Source: Antrodiella citrinella
Taxonomy: Eukaryota > Basidiomycota > Agaricomycetes > Polyporales > Steccherinaceae
NCBI GenBank assembly: GCA_004802725.1
Contig: SGPM01000054.1
Location: 1-64,000, forward strand
Direction of reading: 5' to 3'
DNA: 64,000 nt
Shown here: in pieces, positions 10,013-21,262 of the stretch
Numbering within the stretch: the first letter of the stretch is position 1
How the letters are laid out: every line of letters starts with the position of its first letter
Translations under genes and position numbers: made by a program
Notes under the pieces: model-generated
What the model was told of the DNA's origin: nothing
What the model saw: the letters and a program-made list of their open reading frames with translations, nothing else
Database searches by the model: none

Positions 10013-12882
10013 CTACAACACAGGACTCCCCACACCGACCCCACTGCGCCCATGACTCGGCAAACTCATCCTCCTCGCCGCCCACCGCGCGCCCGCACCC
10101 CCCGCCTGGAGCCCACTCCCGCCATACTCCTCCGGATCGAACTCACTCGGGCTCCCGCCACTCCCGCCACTGCTCTCCTCCTCCTCGGGCTCGTCCCAAC
10201 CCGCCGGCCCCAAACTCGCGCGCTTCGCATGCTCGGGCACGAGTGTCTGGCTCGCGAGCCGCTTGAAGCTCGGTCTGTACGCCACATGCCCCAGCTCCGG
10301 CGACGCCGACGCCGAGTGCGTCGCTTGCGTTTGCGCTGGTACGGAAGAAGAACTCGGCGGCGACATGTTGTTGTTGTTGTTGTGTCCGAACGGCATGTGC
10401 TGTGCGTCGTGCAACCCAGAAGGCGTAGGCGAGTCCGCGTCCCTTCTCAGCCCGTCCAACCCCTCGTCCTCATCGAACGCACCAGAGAGGCTACTCCCCT
10501 CCGCCTCGATCCGCATCTGCTGCTGCACCTGCGCCGCCCTTGCCTGCTTCGCCTGCTGCTGTCCAATCTGCTGCTGCGTCTGTCCTTGCTGCTGTTGTTG
10601 CTGCTGCAGTTGCGCGGCGGTCAAAGAAGGTATAGCACCCAAATGGATCGTCCCGCGTCGGCGAGGCACGAGGTTCAACTGCGTCGGCGCCTTGCGCGCA
10701 AGAACCGCCTGCTCATAGCTCTTCAGGTCCTCCGTATGGTTCCCATGGTTCACCTTCGGCGGCGGCGGCGCCAGAGGCGGGTGCGTAGCAGACGACGCCG
10801 CCGCATCACGATTGCGCCCATGTCGAGGGTTCAACGTGAGGTGGAACGGCGGGTGCTGGGGCACAGCGTTGAACCCCAGTTCGGCGTTCGGATGGTTCCC
10901 GCTGCTGCTCCCATTCGTCTGTCCCTGGTTGTTGCTCCCGTGCGCGAACAAGTTCCACTCATTCGCCACACCCGGCGTCTTCATGCTCGGCAGACTCGCC
11001 ACCCTCGAGTGGCGTCTACTCGGAGACCCAAAACCCGGTCGCTGAGGCGACGTTGACGGGTCCCCCTCTTGTCCATGCCCGAGCTGCAGGTGGCTGCCAC
11101 TCGCCAGCGGCGTCGCGAGGCTCCCAAGCATCCCATTGCTAGCGGACCCAGGGCCCGTCAACGGCGTGCGCATATACTGCCTCCAGAACTCCTTGAGCTC
11201 CTCCTTCGTCGCAAGCGGCGTCGTCCCGCTGGACCCGTTGAAGTTCATCGACGTGAACGACGACAGCGACGTGTTTGACGACGCGTGCGACCCGATCGTC
11301 TTCCCGCTCGCATCGCTGCTGCCATCGGAGTGGTGCTGGTGCTGGTTGGCGTCCATGTGGATATCCCGCCCATCGGGGGACCCGTCGTTGTGGCCTCGGA
11401 CAGCAGAGAAGAACGGCTCGCCGTCGTTGGCCAAGCCTGCAAGAACAGCCGGATCGTCCAAGCTCATGAGCCCAAACGCACTGGAGAACCCCTCGCCTCG
11501 ATCCCGGCTGGCCGACGAGGCTCTCACATCCGCCTCATGGTGGTCGGCGGCGGCGGAGGCCGGATTATGCGCGGAAGAGTGGGTGGGAAACGGTATACCC
11601 CGCTCTCCAGGTCCTGCTGTGGAATCATCTTTAGCTGGGTGGTCATGAAAGGACTGCCGTCCCCACGCTTCTCGCTGGCTGCCCCCCACGGTGGCGCCAT
11701 GCTGCTGCTGCTGTTGTTGCTGAGGCTCATACAAGCCCTGCTGCATCATGTGCAGATTCATGGTGGACGATACCGGGACGTTGACGTTGTTCATCCCGGA
11801 GCGATTGAGGAGATCGACTTGCGCCTGATAGCGGGCCATCATATCTGATCCAGACATGTTGTCCATGGACGTCGTCGACGCGGTAGAGGTGGACGCGGTG
11901 AGGCTCGGCGTCGGCGATTCGCGCTGAGGATCAGATGTGTAGCCAGGATACCCTGGGTACTCCATGAGGCCCACTCCAGACTGGTACGGGGCCGAGACCG
12001 ATAGGCCCAGGGCGGCCAGATTGCTGTTGCCTTGAGCATGGTTCGGTGCACTGAGGAGGAACTCGTCTGGGATGCCCGGTATGCGGGTGGAGCTGCCGGT
12101 CTGCGACGAGGTGCTGGAAGTCCTGGAGTGCCCTTGGACTGCGTTCGGGTATTGCTGGGAGTACGAGAGCGGGTATTGCATATGCCCGTACGGCGTGGAG
12201 GTCAGCGGGGACAGCGAAGGATGCGACGTAGGAATGGAGGCCAAGGCGCTGTGGGAATTGTGCTGGAGGAGCTGGGAAGGCGGAGGGTGGCCGGGCCCTT
12301 GGGGTGCAGTCTGTCGATGAAACTTGACGTAGGTGCAGCGACACTTGCGCGATACGCATTTGGCTGGAATGGAGATGAGGGCGATGTGATGCGATGAGAT
12401 ATGGAAGAAGAGACGCACAGCAGGGGTTGCATCCGTCGCAAGGCAAGCTGGACTGGACGCACTGATCGCAAGCCTGTTTGGAAGTGGTTGCTCTAGAGGC
12501 AGCGGTAGGCCCTTTGCGTCTACTGGGTGCTGTAGTGATGGGTGGTTTCTCTGCCGCATGACATTTGTTTACATGGCGAGAGAGCAAGTCGCTGAAGAGA
12601 GCGTGAGTTTGGTGTGTACCAACGAGGAGAAACGGACCTTCGAGCGAACTGGTCGCCGCAGTGTTGGCATTTATATGGCCTGTCGCCGGTATCTGGCACG
12701 ACGAGGGATGAGGACTGGTTGTCGGCGGCTGCAGTGGACTTTACTGAAACACTCACGAGAACGCATGTGGCGAGCGACATGCTGTGGGCGGGTGAATGTG
12801 GAATTGCATACGGGACACTGTGGAGGGTCAGGCGGGGATGGTTCGGGCGGGAGGAGGAACGTACTTTGTGATCGCCCGCCAT
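10013..12882 (-). CDS. Transcription factor with two C2H2 fingers plus a Zn2Cys6 cluster
   Basis: The ATG at 12880-12882 gives MAGDHK. A short intron joins it to CPVCNSTFTRPQHVARHMRS, then TGDRPYKCQHCGDQFARSDL with SRHVNKCH: two adjacent C2H2 fingers with a TGDRPYK linker. A basic stretch leads to a fungal binuclear cluster with spacing C-x2-C-x6-C-x5-C-x2-C-x6-C, read as CDQCVQSSLP, CDGCNPCSKC and VSRKCRCTYV across an intron near 12350-12410. The long remaining exon is low complexity (polyGln, polyAsn, Ser/Pro) with conserved-looking islands such as EELKEFWRQYMRTPLTGPG and PSFKRLASQTLVPEHAKR, and an acidic segment before the TAG at 10013-10015. Both DNA-binding modules are intact, so this should be a nuclear regulator; its targets are unknown. 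Four introns are needed. Confidence 0.9.
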
Positions 12883-12997
12883 GGTGGTCGAGAGAGAGGA
12901 GCAGACAGAGAAAGAGACGTGGTCATTCGCTACAGCACCGTGTGAATTACTGACGTCACACCGTACATCGTACATACGTCGTACTCTACTTGTGACA

Positions 12998-15221
12998 TCA
13001 TCTTCCCACGCTTGAGATTCGAGCGGAGATCAACCCACTACAACACACCATACGTCATCAGTCATTTCCAAATTCACATCTAGCGCTCACCTTGGCGCCG
13101 TAAGCGGCACAAACACCTCAGCCTCCGCCCTGCACAACACCCAGTTAGCGACCATAGCAACACGTAGAACGAGGGTCGTGATCTCAGCGTGCGACGCTAG
13201 AAACAAACAGGGCCGAAATGGAAACTTCGTTGGGATAGCGATACCGCTGGACATGAAAGAAGGCAAGAAGAAGCGAAACCGGAGGCGCGTCCTCCTTCGT
13301 GCATACACGTGGTCGCTTCCATCCGCAGTTAGCGTGCGCGCCCGCATGGGAACGCGGTGTGCAGTGTAAAGTGAGGCGTGAATCTCTTTTTTCACAGACG
13401 GGGCATAGCACGACCACGAACGTGAGTCCATGCGAACCCATACATGGGCACAGTTGAGCGATCCCGAAGCGTACCCGGACATGTCAATCACGGAACGAAC
13501 CAGCACCACACCATACAACCGAGGCTTTCCCTCGTTGCTCCACGATTATCCGAACGAGAGCAGAGATCTCGGGGCGGACGTGTGGTGCCGCAACATAATG
13601 AAAACCAAAGAACTGACATGAAAAGAAAGCGCGAACGAACTTCATCAACAGACGCAAATGCGACTGCGCAATGAGGGGTTCTAGCGTCCTACCCATCACC
13701 GCTTGCAGTTGCAAGGGCGATAGCACAGAGGGTTTGACAACATATGACTGGAAAGGTGTTCCGCGACAACCCCATCTGACCCTGACACACGACACGACAG
13801 CGTCATCTGCACATCACACTAGTGATCGCACGACCGAAGCCCGATCATCGTCCATCAGGATCAGGACGAAAAGAAACGAGATTCGACGTAGATAATGATC
13901 GCAGATGCTCCACGAATGCCTCAAGGTGTAGACGTGCAACCGAAAAGAAGAGAAGGAAACAAAGAATGAATGACGGGAGGGAAGAGACACTCAACGGTTT
14001 GAAATTCTCCACGCCAATGTACTTCATGTCGACCGGCACGTAATGCTTGTTCGGGAGCGCGTACTGCACGTCGGTGATGTGCGGCTGCGCCGCGACGATC
14101 GTCTGCGCCATCTTGTACAACGTCGCCTACAGAGAGAGTCCACATACATCCGTACGTCAATCCCACGGAAAGCACCCATCAGACCTCGCACACGCACCTG
14201 AACACTCGCACTCTCATCCACAGCGAACACTTCCAAGGTCACCTTCCGCGCGAACGTCGCCACGTCCTCCCCCGCCCACGCCGTCCCCTCCCCAGCTTGC
14301 GCGACTTTCACCTCACCGTCATTACCGCCGGTGAAGGTGACCGGGAAAGGCGCGTAGGTGTACGTGAGGTCGATGGAGGTGGAGAAGATCCGGTCGGGGA
14401 CTTCGATCAGCGTCGTGAATTCGTCGCGGATGAAGTTTTCGAACCCGGAGCCCGTGGATTTGAGCACTAGAAGTATACGTGAGTGTTAGTGAGAGCGAGT
14501 GAAGGGGTTGTGGCGTACCTAGGAGACCTTGCATCCCAGAAGATACTTTCGCGACAAGCTGGTCTTTCCCTTGCGTCCCATCGATCTACGCAACCCAATC
14601 AGACCGCAGCTCACCCTCACGCAACGCACTCGTGTGATCTCGGTAACGCACCTCGACACTCGTCACCCGCACATCCTCGCCATCTCTGAAGAACGCATGC
14701 GGGTGCGCGGTCCCGTCCACCGCGATGCGCTGCCAGCGCAGCTTCTCGATCGTGACGAACGCCTTGTGGATGTGTGCGTATTTGTGCACGAGGAAGGACC
14801 CGAGGTGCAAGGCGAAGCGTTCCGGGTGCAGGATGTGTGGCGAGGTCTTGGCGAGGTCTAACAGGAGGTGTACCGTGAGTATAAGAGAGATGGGGGAGAA
14901 GGTGATGGACGTACAGTATGTGATGTTCTTGACTGTCGGTGTGAAGATGAAGGTGAGTTCTGCTTGCGATCGGAAGAGAGGGGAAACGTACTGGAGTCCG
15001 TAGCTACGACCACCGAGTTGTCGGCTTGGGTATAACTGTCCACCACACAGATCAGTCAATCCCAAAATATAAAGACAACCACTAGCATACCTGACATCGA
15101 TGTTCCCCTCCAACAACGCACACACATTGTACTCGACGACATGGTGCCATTTCCCCTCGCGAACAACCCTGAACACACGGATCTTGTCCTTTCCGTACCG
15201 AGCGTGCGTGAGACCAGACAT
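12998..15221 (-). CDS. Urate oxidase (uricase)
   Basis: Uricase oxidises urate to 5-hydroxyisourate in purine breakdown and in most eukaryotes acts in peroxisomes. The ATG at 15219-15221 opens MSGLTHARYGKDKIRVFRVV, which carries the family Lys (YGK). Splicing gives YTQADNSVVVATDSIKNITY (the active-site Thr in ATDS), LAKTSPHILHPERFALHLGS, FRDGEDVRVTSVEV, LKSTGSGFENFIRDEFTTL, then LPNKHYVPVDMKYIGVENFK. The last two exons read AEAEVFVPLTAP and SGLISARISSVGR, ending at the TGA at 12998-13000. About nine introns are required. The predicted C-terminus, SVGR, is not a canonical SKL-type peroxisomal signal. The stop codon is only 115 bp upstream of the transcription factor start on the same strand. 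It is divergent from ATP20. Confidence 0.93.
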
Positions 15222-15663
15222 GATGGCTGCTTGGAGTATGTGTTGATAGTATGTGCGAATGAAAGAGATCGTCTTCAACGGTGACTAGGGGAGGTCGGAG
15301 TATTTAACGGAAGATAAGAGCGCGGATAAATGATCGATCTGTGTGGGTATGCATCAGGCCAGACAGAGCCCAGGGAGGCCTGTGTCGTGTAATCAGTCGT
15401 TTTCCAAGGATCCAGGTATCATTGCATGCATGTGAGAAAAAAGTCCAGCGCGTTTTGTCCAGGACCGCGGAGAGAGCCACTGCCACTGCCAGCAGGAGGA
15501 GAGCGATAAGTAGCCACGTGGAAGTTACGTAACCACTCCTCGGCGAAACCCGGGTCGGCTTTTTTGGCCTTTGCCAATGCCAACAGACGCAGTCACCCGT
15601 CCCCACACAAACACACACTCTCTCTTCATCCTCGCCACTATCACCGTCAGCGGCGACAAAACC
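15222..15663. promoter_or_regulatory. Divergent promoter of uricase and ATP20
   Basis: This 442 bp spacer lies between two divergent starts. It holds a palindromic E-box CACGTG at 15515-15520 and, five bases further, the palindrome TTACGTAA at 15525-15532, a bZIP-type site. A TTAAATA element at about 15300-15306 (minus strand) lies about 80 bp upstream of the uricase ATG. Motifs are seen directly; binding is inferred. Confidence 0.4.
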
Positions 15664-16299
15664 ATGGTCCGCCCATCCACCCGTCTCACGCAGGCCATCC
15701 GTCACACCCGTTTCGCACAAAACACCGCGCGTCACCAGTCCAAGAGGTTCGCGTCGAGCACCCCCGGGGGGAGCGGTACAGAGGGGGCACAGAAGAAGGC
15801 TGAGGACGCTCTGGCGACGGCGCAGAAGTACGCGGGTGATGCGGTCAATGTGGGCAAGAGGTGGCTCGGGCCTGTTGGCGAGAAGCTGGGGAATGCGTTG
15901 GGAGGTGCGTGCAACTCTGTTGTCTCAAGTTCTTTTGCGTCACTGCTTACTTTGAGTCGGGCTGGATAGCGTACCGCCAACCACTCGTGTACAACTTCTC
16001 TGTGGCGAAGGAGTTCTTGAAGCAGGTGTACGTCGCGGAGCGTCTGCAGCCGCCTACTTCCGTCAACGCCTTCACGTCGGCGTACTCGACCCTCTGGGCA
16101 CGCGCGAGCAACCCCCAGTACTGGCGCGAGATCGCACAGTCGGGCGAGTGGACGAAAGTCGGTATCTACGCGATAGAGGCGTACGGTATCTTCAAGGTGC
16201 GTTTCACAACACGCGAGGTGGCATGTTCCCTGACGTCAAACTTGTCAGGTTGGAGAGATTGTCGGACGACGAAGTCTTGTAGGGTACAACCTGAACTAA
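15664..16299 (+). CDS. ATP20: Mitochondrial F1Fo ATP synthase subunit g
   Basis: Subunit g is a small inner-membrane Fo protein that helps dimerise ATP synthase and shape cristae. Exons 15664-15904, 15970-16196 and 16249-16299 join in frame to give 172 residues. The N-terminus MVRPSTRLTQAIRHTRFAQN is Arg-rich and lacks acidic residues, as expected of a mitochondrial targeting sequence. The body reads VGKRWLGPVGEKLGNALGAY, RQPLVYNFSVAKEFLKQVYV and AERLQPPTSVNAF; the C-terminus is YGIFKVGEIVGRRSLVGYNL, holding the G-rich membrane segment typical of subunit g. An upstream in-frame ATG at 15571 exists but lies in the T/C-rich leader, so 15664 is preferred. Confidence 0.92.
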
Positions 16300-17824
16300 T
16301 TTCTATCTTCGCGTTATCCGCTACGTCATCCGTGTTTTGCGCCCCTGTTTGCAAAATACAATCACCATCACACCATCATACGGACTTGCGCACATTCATG
16401 TATGCCACACGCACCGCGGAGCTGTTTTCGATACCTAGACGGCCTTGTCGTGAGCACTCCTTAGACTTTGTTTATTGCATGCATGTTACACCTTTTCGTT
16501 GGGGTCACGTCTCTCTTAGGAATTTAGCCTCTTGTTAGCTCCGGGAAAAGAAAGTGCGAATCTAGCGTGATTTGTTCGTGTCGTCAGTGCACTGGCCCGT
16601 TCGCTCGTGCTTAGCCCACGCGATGAACATCCCAGTTATTTGTTTGCAGAGTTAGTTGTGTATGGAATGCGGCTGATCATCGCAGACTAGAACGTGACAG
16701 GAAGCTGTCCAGCGTCGCAATGCAGGCTGAATTTGGATTTGAACTACACACTCAAGACTTTGTCTCCGTTTTAGTTCGGACCACGGGATCAGGACTGACC
16801 GGAGTGCATGCGTGCCAGGTGAGTTTCAGGTGAAACCATCGTATGTGCCAGCCGTGACTTACATCCGCACGCTAGCCAGTCAAGTTCGAAACGAGACTTG
16901 TACAGACACGTCAGTCTCGATCCCAATAAAGCTAGCCGGCAGCCGAGGCTCAAATCTGCGGCGGGTCTACGACGACCAACGCGACAGTCAAATTTGAAAT
17001 CAGACTGCAAGCGCAGGTCGGTCTACATCCCAATCTGGTCGTTGAGCGGTCGATTTTGGATTCTGCGGCGGGCAGCCGCGCCAGGTGAGTTTCATATTCA
17101 GGTAGTGTCAGTGCCAGCCGCAGCTCACATCCGCGTCGCAGTCAAGTTTCGATTCCAACTGAGCAGCTGGGTTGGGTTCTAGACTTTTGCACGGAATGCA
17201 GGCTGTATTTGTATCCGGACTGCCCCTTCCGATTCCAAAGACTTGTACTCAGCTTTGGACTGGACCACTTGACCAAGGATGACATCTTACTGCAAGGACT
17301 CAAGTAATCTACACCAGGCCAGTCACGTCAGTCAATGGCGAAAACGTCGGCCGCGTCACAGTCAAGTTGCAAATCCGACCCCTACACGGGATACAAACTT
17401 CTTCTGAATCTAGATCGCGTCTCTTAAGAATGGACTCGGCGACAAGGATCATTTGGACAGGAATCACGTTATATAGAGTAGCGGGCATGTGGGAAGTTCA
17501 ACGAAATACTGTAAGTGAGCTCTGTATCAAACTCACGTTGGCAGCCACGATTCACCACCGTACGTAGTCAGATCCGGAATTCGAGTTAGCCTTCTTGAGC
17601 GTAGGTTACTTCATCCCGAGTCGTGTTTCAAATTTACGGTGGCCGCACTATCGTATAGTTCGACACTCGACTGCTATAAGTACAAGCTTGTCGCCTGACG
17701 TTCAAGAAGCCATTCCAGACGTCTCTCTTGTCCTCATCGCACTTTACAACGCTCATAAGGTCCGTAAACATGACAATATTTCATGAGTCCTCCGACTGAA
17801 AGCCAAAAAATGAAGTCGCTCTAG
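16300..17824. repeat. Degenerate interspersed repeat zone
   Basis: There is no coherent gene. From about 16650 to 17560 there are recurring, diverged words related to CAGTCAAGTTTCGAATCAGACTG, with GCCAGCCG and CAGGTGAGTTTCA, at irregular spacing. Related words recur at 20640-20720 and 23390-24560. This looks like decayed copies of one repeat family; no terminal repeats could be defined. Confidence 0.5.
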
Positions 17825-19773
17825 ATGGCTACAAATAGTACTGAGTCTGGTGGTGGTGACGATGACGCTACTGCTGATGTTGCGTCTATCGACCACCGAA
17901 CATCCCCAAGCGAACTGCCTCAGTTGGGGAGTACGAACGTTGACGGCACCGTGGATGTTTCCTCCGTGGATTGGATACAGGTTGCACTTCTGGAACCTGA
18001 GAATGTGGCCCAATGGATGCTCTACCTACACCGAAACCGGCATCCCCAAGCTAGGCGACCCTTGCATGCCCTCGCGCCGGAATACACACATCCAGACGAC
18101 ATAACGTCCTCAAGAATTACACCGCAGTGGTATATCTACGAAGAAAGCGGTCTGCCCGGTATTTTGATGGATATCACGTCGGAACCAGATATGTATTCCG
18201 AAGAATCTGGCTCTTTCAAGGTATCTTTTGATCTCAGCCTGCCATAAGTGTCGGACTCATGTCTATTTTTTTCTGGAGAACGCGATATACAGCCTCGAGA
18301 TTTTGATCTTGCTGTCCTCATTCTTGTCGCACATTGCATTTCCACCTGGAACAGAAAAGACGGTTGCTCACATCGAGGAGGACATCATGGACAAACATGA
18401 TCGTCTTTGCGAGGCCCTATGGAATCATCGCCGTCTAATGATGCACGGCCTCCCCGAATGTGATTCCTTGCGTTCTCCATACCTTCCGCGACCAGGAATA
18501 TATTGCAACCTCTCAGCCCTCATGTTGGCCGCGTTTCGACGATTCGCTGTGAAGAAGTGAGTGCTATTGTCTCAAAAATGGCAATGTCACTTACCAAGAT
18601 CTTCGGGGAGCGAGTCGTTATCCTTTTTCTTCACATGGAATCAAAGTTCACTTGTACCTACCTCCTCCCTCGTGACTATTGGCGTGCTCTGGGCGATCAT
18701 TATGCGGAGGTAGAGGCTAATCCAAAAGGCCCCTCGGTCGTAGGAGACATCATGACCTTTATTCCTCACCCCTTCCCGGAAGAGATCATCACAAGATTAT
18801 TTCTCGTCTTGCGAGATGAGCGGGTAGAGGGGGGAGCTGTCTTTGCCGCGGCCACCCTGACATTGAGGATCATCCAGTTCGCACCCGGGGTCGTTGCTCA
18901 AGTCCGCGCTCCTCTCTTGTCAAAACTTGTTCTCGTGTCGTTACTCTGTTGTCAGAGACAGATGTGCCGCTCACGACATAGTAGACAAGAGTGCGACTCT
19001 GAGTACGGCGTGAAGCTACTTACATTGTCGGATTTGACGCATGCTATTGTGTGAGTGGCTCGTTTGTACAGTTTCTCAAACGTCTTGGACTGATCGTCGT
19101 ATGGTTTAAGACCCCTGCTACGTTTGAGCGGTGGACCCGGACAGTCTCATCACCCGCTGGCACAAGAGTCTTACTTGTTCAAATGCCTCAATATTAGTGC
19201 CATATACGGCGTTTCTCTTACTTTGGCTCAAGAAGACGAGGACACTCTCGATTGTGAGTTACATTCCGTTCAACCTATAGGTCGGTGCTGATCTTGAGGT
19301 TGCAAGTCGTGCTTGAGTTATTGGCCGGTTTCACGGAATTTGCGGTACACGCTCGTGTTTGCTCGCACTCCCCTGAAGTTCGGGAGCATATGAAGCACAC
19401 CACGGTAACTCTCTGGCACCAGACATTGGATACGATCCTTGCCGCCCCAGACGGGGAGAAGCTTATCAGGATGAAGACCACAGCCCATAATGTGTACGGG
19501 AAAGTATTCGGTTTGAGAGCAGACGTCCGAGAGATGACTCCCCTGGCGAAGCAGCCCTCCAAGCCTAGCGATGAGCGTCGGAACTGGAGGATACCGAAAC
19601 GCTGCTACTCGAACGCGTGCGCTTGCTCAGTAGTATACGCGTACCCTGACCTGCACCGGATGCGGGTTTGTAAGGGATGTTTTCGAGTCTTGTACTGCAA
19701 TTGGCAATGCCAAAAAGTTGTGGGTGGTCCATTCACATCTCTCATTCATCACAACGACAAGACCATTATTTAA
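17825..19773 (+). CDS. MYND-finger family protein, copy 1 (finger truncated)
   Basis: The ATG at 17825 opens an acidic leader, then the shared N-terminal domain: WIQVALLEPENVAQWMLYLH, PQARRPLHA, SGLPGILMDITSEPDMYSEE. Introns follow SGSFK (about 18221), the exon ending FRRFAVKK (about 18558), and about 19050. The last exon includes EVREHMKHTTVTLWHQTLDT and SDERRNWRIPKRCYSNACAC, then VCKGCFRVLYCNWQCQK. In copy 2 a splice site follows here and supplies DWNAGHRLFC. Copy 1 lacks it and reads VVGGPFTSLIHHNDKTII to a stop, so the last His/Cys ligands of the MYND finger are missing. MYND domains usually mediate protein contacts. The 3' end joins the duplicated block with copy A. It may be a damaged but still open gene. 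Confidence 0.65.
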
Positions 19774-20024
19774 TTGTGTACGAATTGCGCTGAAGGTCTG
19801 GCCACTGGCAGGAGCCTAATGGGAGAGGGAGTCCTGTGCGGCAATGAATCATCCATTTCCCTTCCATTCCAAGAGTGACGGAAAAAATGAAAAAGTATTG
19901 TAAAATACAGACAGAATACCGTACACACAATATTATAATTCGGGGGATTGACAAAAGGACATACAGACTAGGAGTNAACTACAGTCATACAGTATGAAAG
20001 AAAATGAAGGGGGTATGAATCCTA

Positions 20025-20570
20025 CTAGTATCGAAGGAACCTTCCAGGAGTGGTGACTCCGTTGATACCTAATCCAACCAGAGGAGAATTGAAATGAAGC
20101 AACATGGATGGGGTATCTACAGAAGAGAGATCNGCTGCACCTGTGTTGGGGTGACTGCCTCCTCGCAAACGAATCAGATTGGTCCCAAGTGGAGCTTCTG
20201 TGAGACCAGCCNGTTCGAGAGGGGAAGGAAGGTTGCGCATATTTGTCACANCATCAACGAATTTCTCCATGAAGGATTGCGCTGTAGATGGAATGCAAGT
20301 GAGCACTTCAACACACATCNGATAAANTGCCATACNTANGGACAATNNNTGNNNANNNCNNNGANNTNGACAGNCATCTCCNANNNTGCTGTNAAATANN
20401 NNNNNNNNNNNNNNNNNNNNNNNNNNNNNNNNNNNNNNNNNNNNNNNNNNNNNNNNNNNNNNNNNNNNNNNNNNNNNNNNNNNNNNNNNNNNNNNNNNNN
20501 NNNNNNNNGTTTCCAGGNNNGANNNGTCCGGAATCTTCCGAAGCGGATCCCCTTTGGGAGGCCCGCTCCA
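20025..20570 (-). pseudogene. Multi-copy hypothetical gene, copy B, interrupted by gap
   Basis: The C-terminal part is readable (VEVLTCIPSTAQSFMEKFVD, NMRNLPSPLE, GTNLIRLRGGSHPNTG) and collinear with copy A; the frame is unbroken where copy A has a 2 bp insertion. The middle is lost in the N-run. A small N-terminal part, LPKGIRFGRFR, is seen at about 20525-20560. It cannot be judged intact or broken. Function is unknown. Confidence 0.5.
20399..20508. other. Assembly gap (110 N) with flanking ambiguous bases
   Basis: This is a run of N, preceded by scattered N from about 20313 and followed by a few up to 20525. It sits inside a duplicated block, as expected where two near-identical copies collapse or fail to assemble. 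Confidence 0.97.
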
Positions 20571-21262
20571 TAGAATTTGAAACCGTCAGCTGCAGTAGGA
20601 TCACACACTCTTCCCAAATTTCAATCGAAACCGACTCTCTCATCCGCCAACCGCTAAGCCAGTCAAATTCGAATTGTGCCCCGCTGAGATCAACCGAGGA
20701 CTGGTAGTCTGCTTTCAAACCAAATGTTTTAGGCATGCAGCCTTAACCCGGAGTCTCCGATGTCACTCCGTTCAACAGTGTATCACACAGAAATTATGTG
20801 TTTTGGCTTCAAAACTGCTCCGACTAGCTCAATCCTTCCATATCACGCAAGCTACACTGTTACTTTACATATTCAGTTCTGGACCACAGTCAGTTCAGTG
20901 AGTGGAACAAGAACGGTAGCTTGTTTTCTTCCACTCCTTCTTTTATTCGAATTAATTTAATTAATTTTTATGTAAGCACTACATGTATAATCCTAAAGCC
21001 GCCTCGGCTACCAAACACTGGCGTCTGTTTTTGTAGTGTCCACCGGCTGTGAACGGCCCGATGCCAGTGCAATTGTTGTTTTTGGTCATCTTCCACATCT
21101 TGACCGCAAACCACCACCTTGGACGAGTCTCATAGCTTGTCACACATTGTAACACCAAGTAAATCCCCTTCGTACTTTCGATGTTTGTATGCTCGCTGAT
21201 GCTCTTCTCGAAGTCACAGATAGGGCTCCAACGTCGGGGTCATTGTTTCATATCACAACTCT
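20571..21262. other. Intergenic, decayed repeat words and A/T-rich stretch
   Basis: Positions 20640-20720 carry words of the degenerate repeat family (CAGTCAAATTCGAATTG). An A/T-rich stretch lies at about 20935-20975. No gene is recognised. Confidence 0.4.

Larger units (their letters stand above)
19161..20570. repeat. Segmental duplication, copy B (partner of 7225-8940)
   Basis: This copy contains the end of MYND copy 1 followed by the minus-strand repeat gene, matching copy A closely. It is interrupted by scattered ambiguous bases and a 110 bp run of N. The corresponding interval in copy A (about 8200-8910) is roughly 700 bp, so either copy B is shorter or the gap length is not real. Confidence 0.85.

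Noticed and set aside
9875..11056. Long Arg/Leu/Pro-rich plus-strand frame of 393 codons
   Set aside because: It is antisense to the low-complexity GC-rich tail of the transcription factor, whose frame is supported by domains and splicing.
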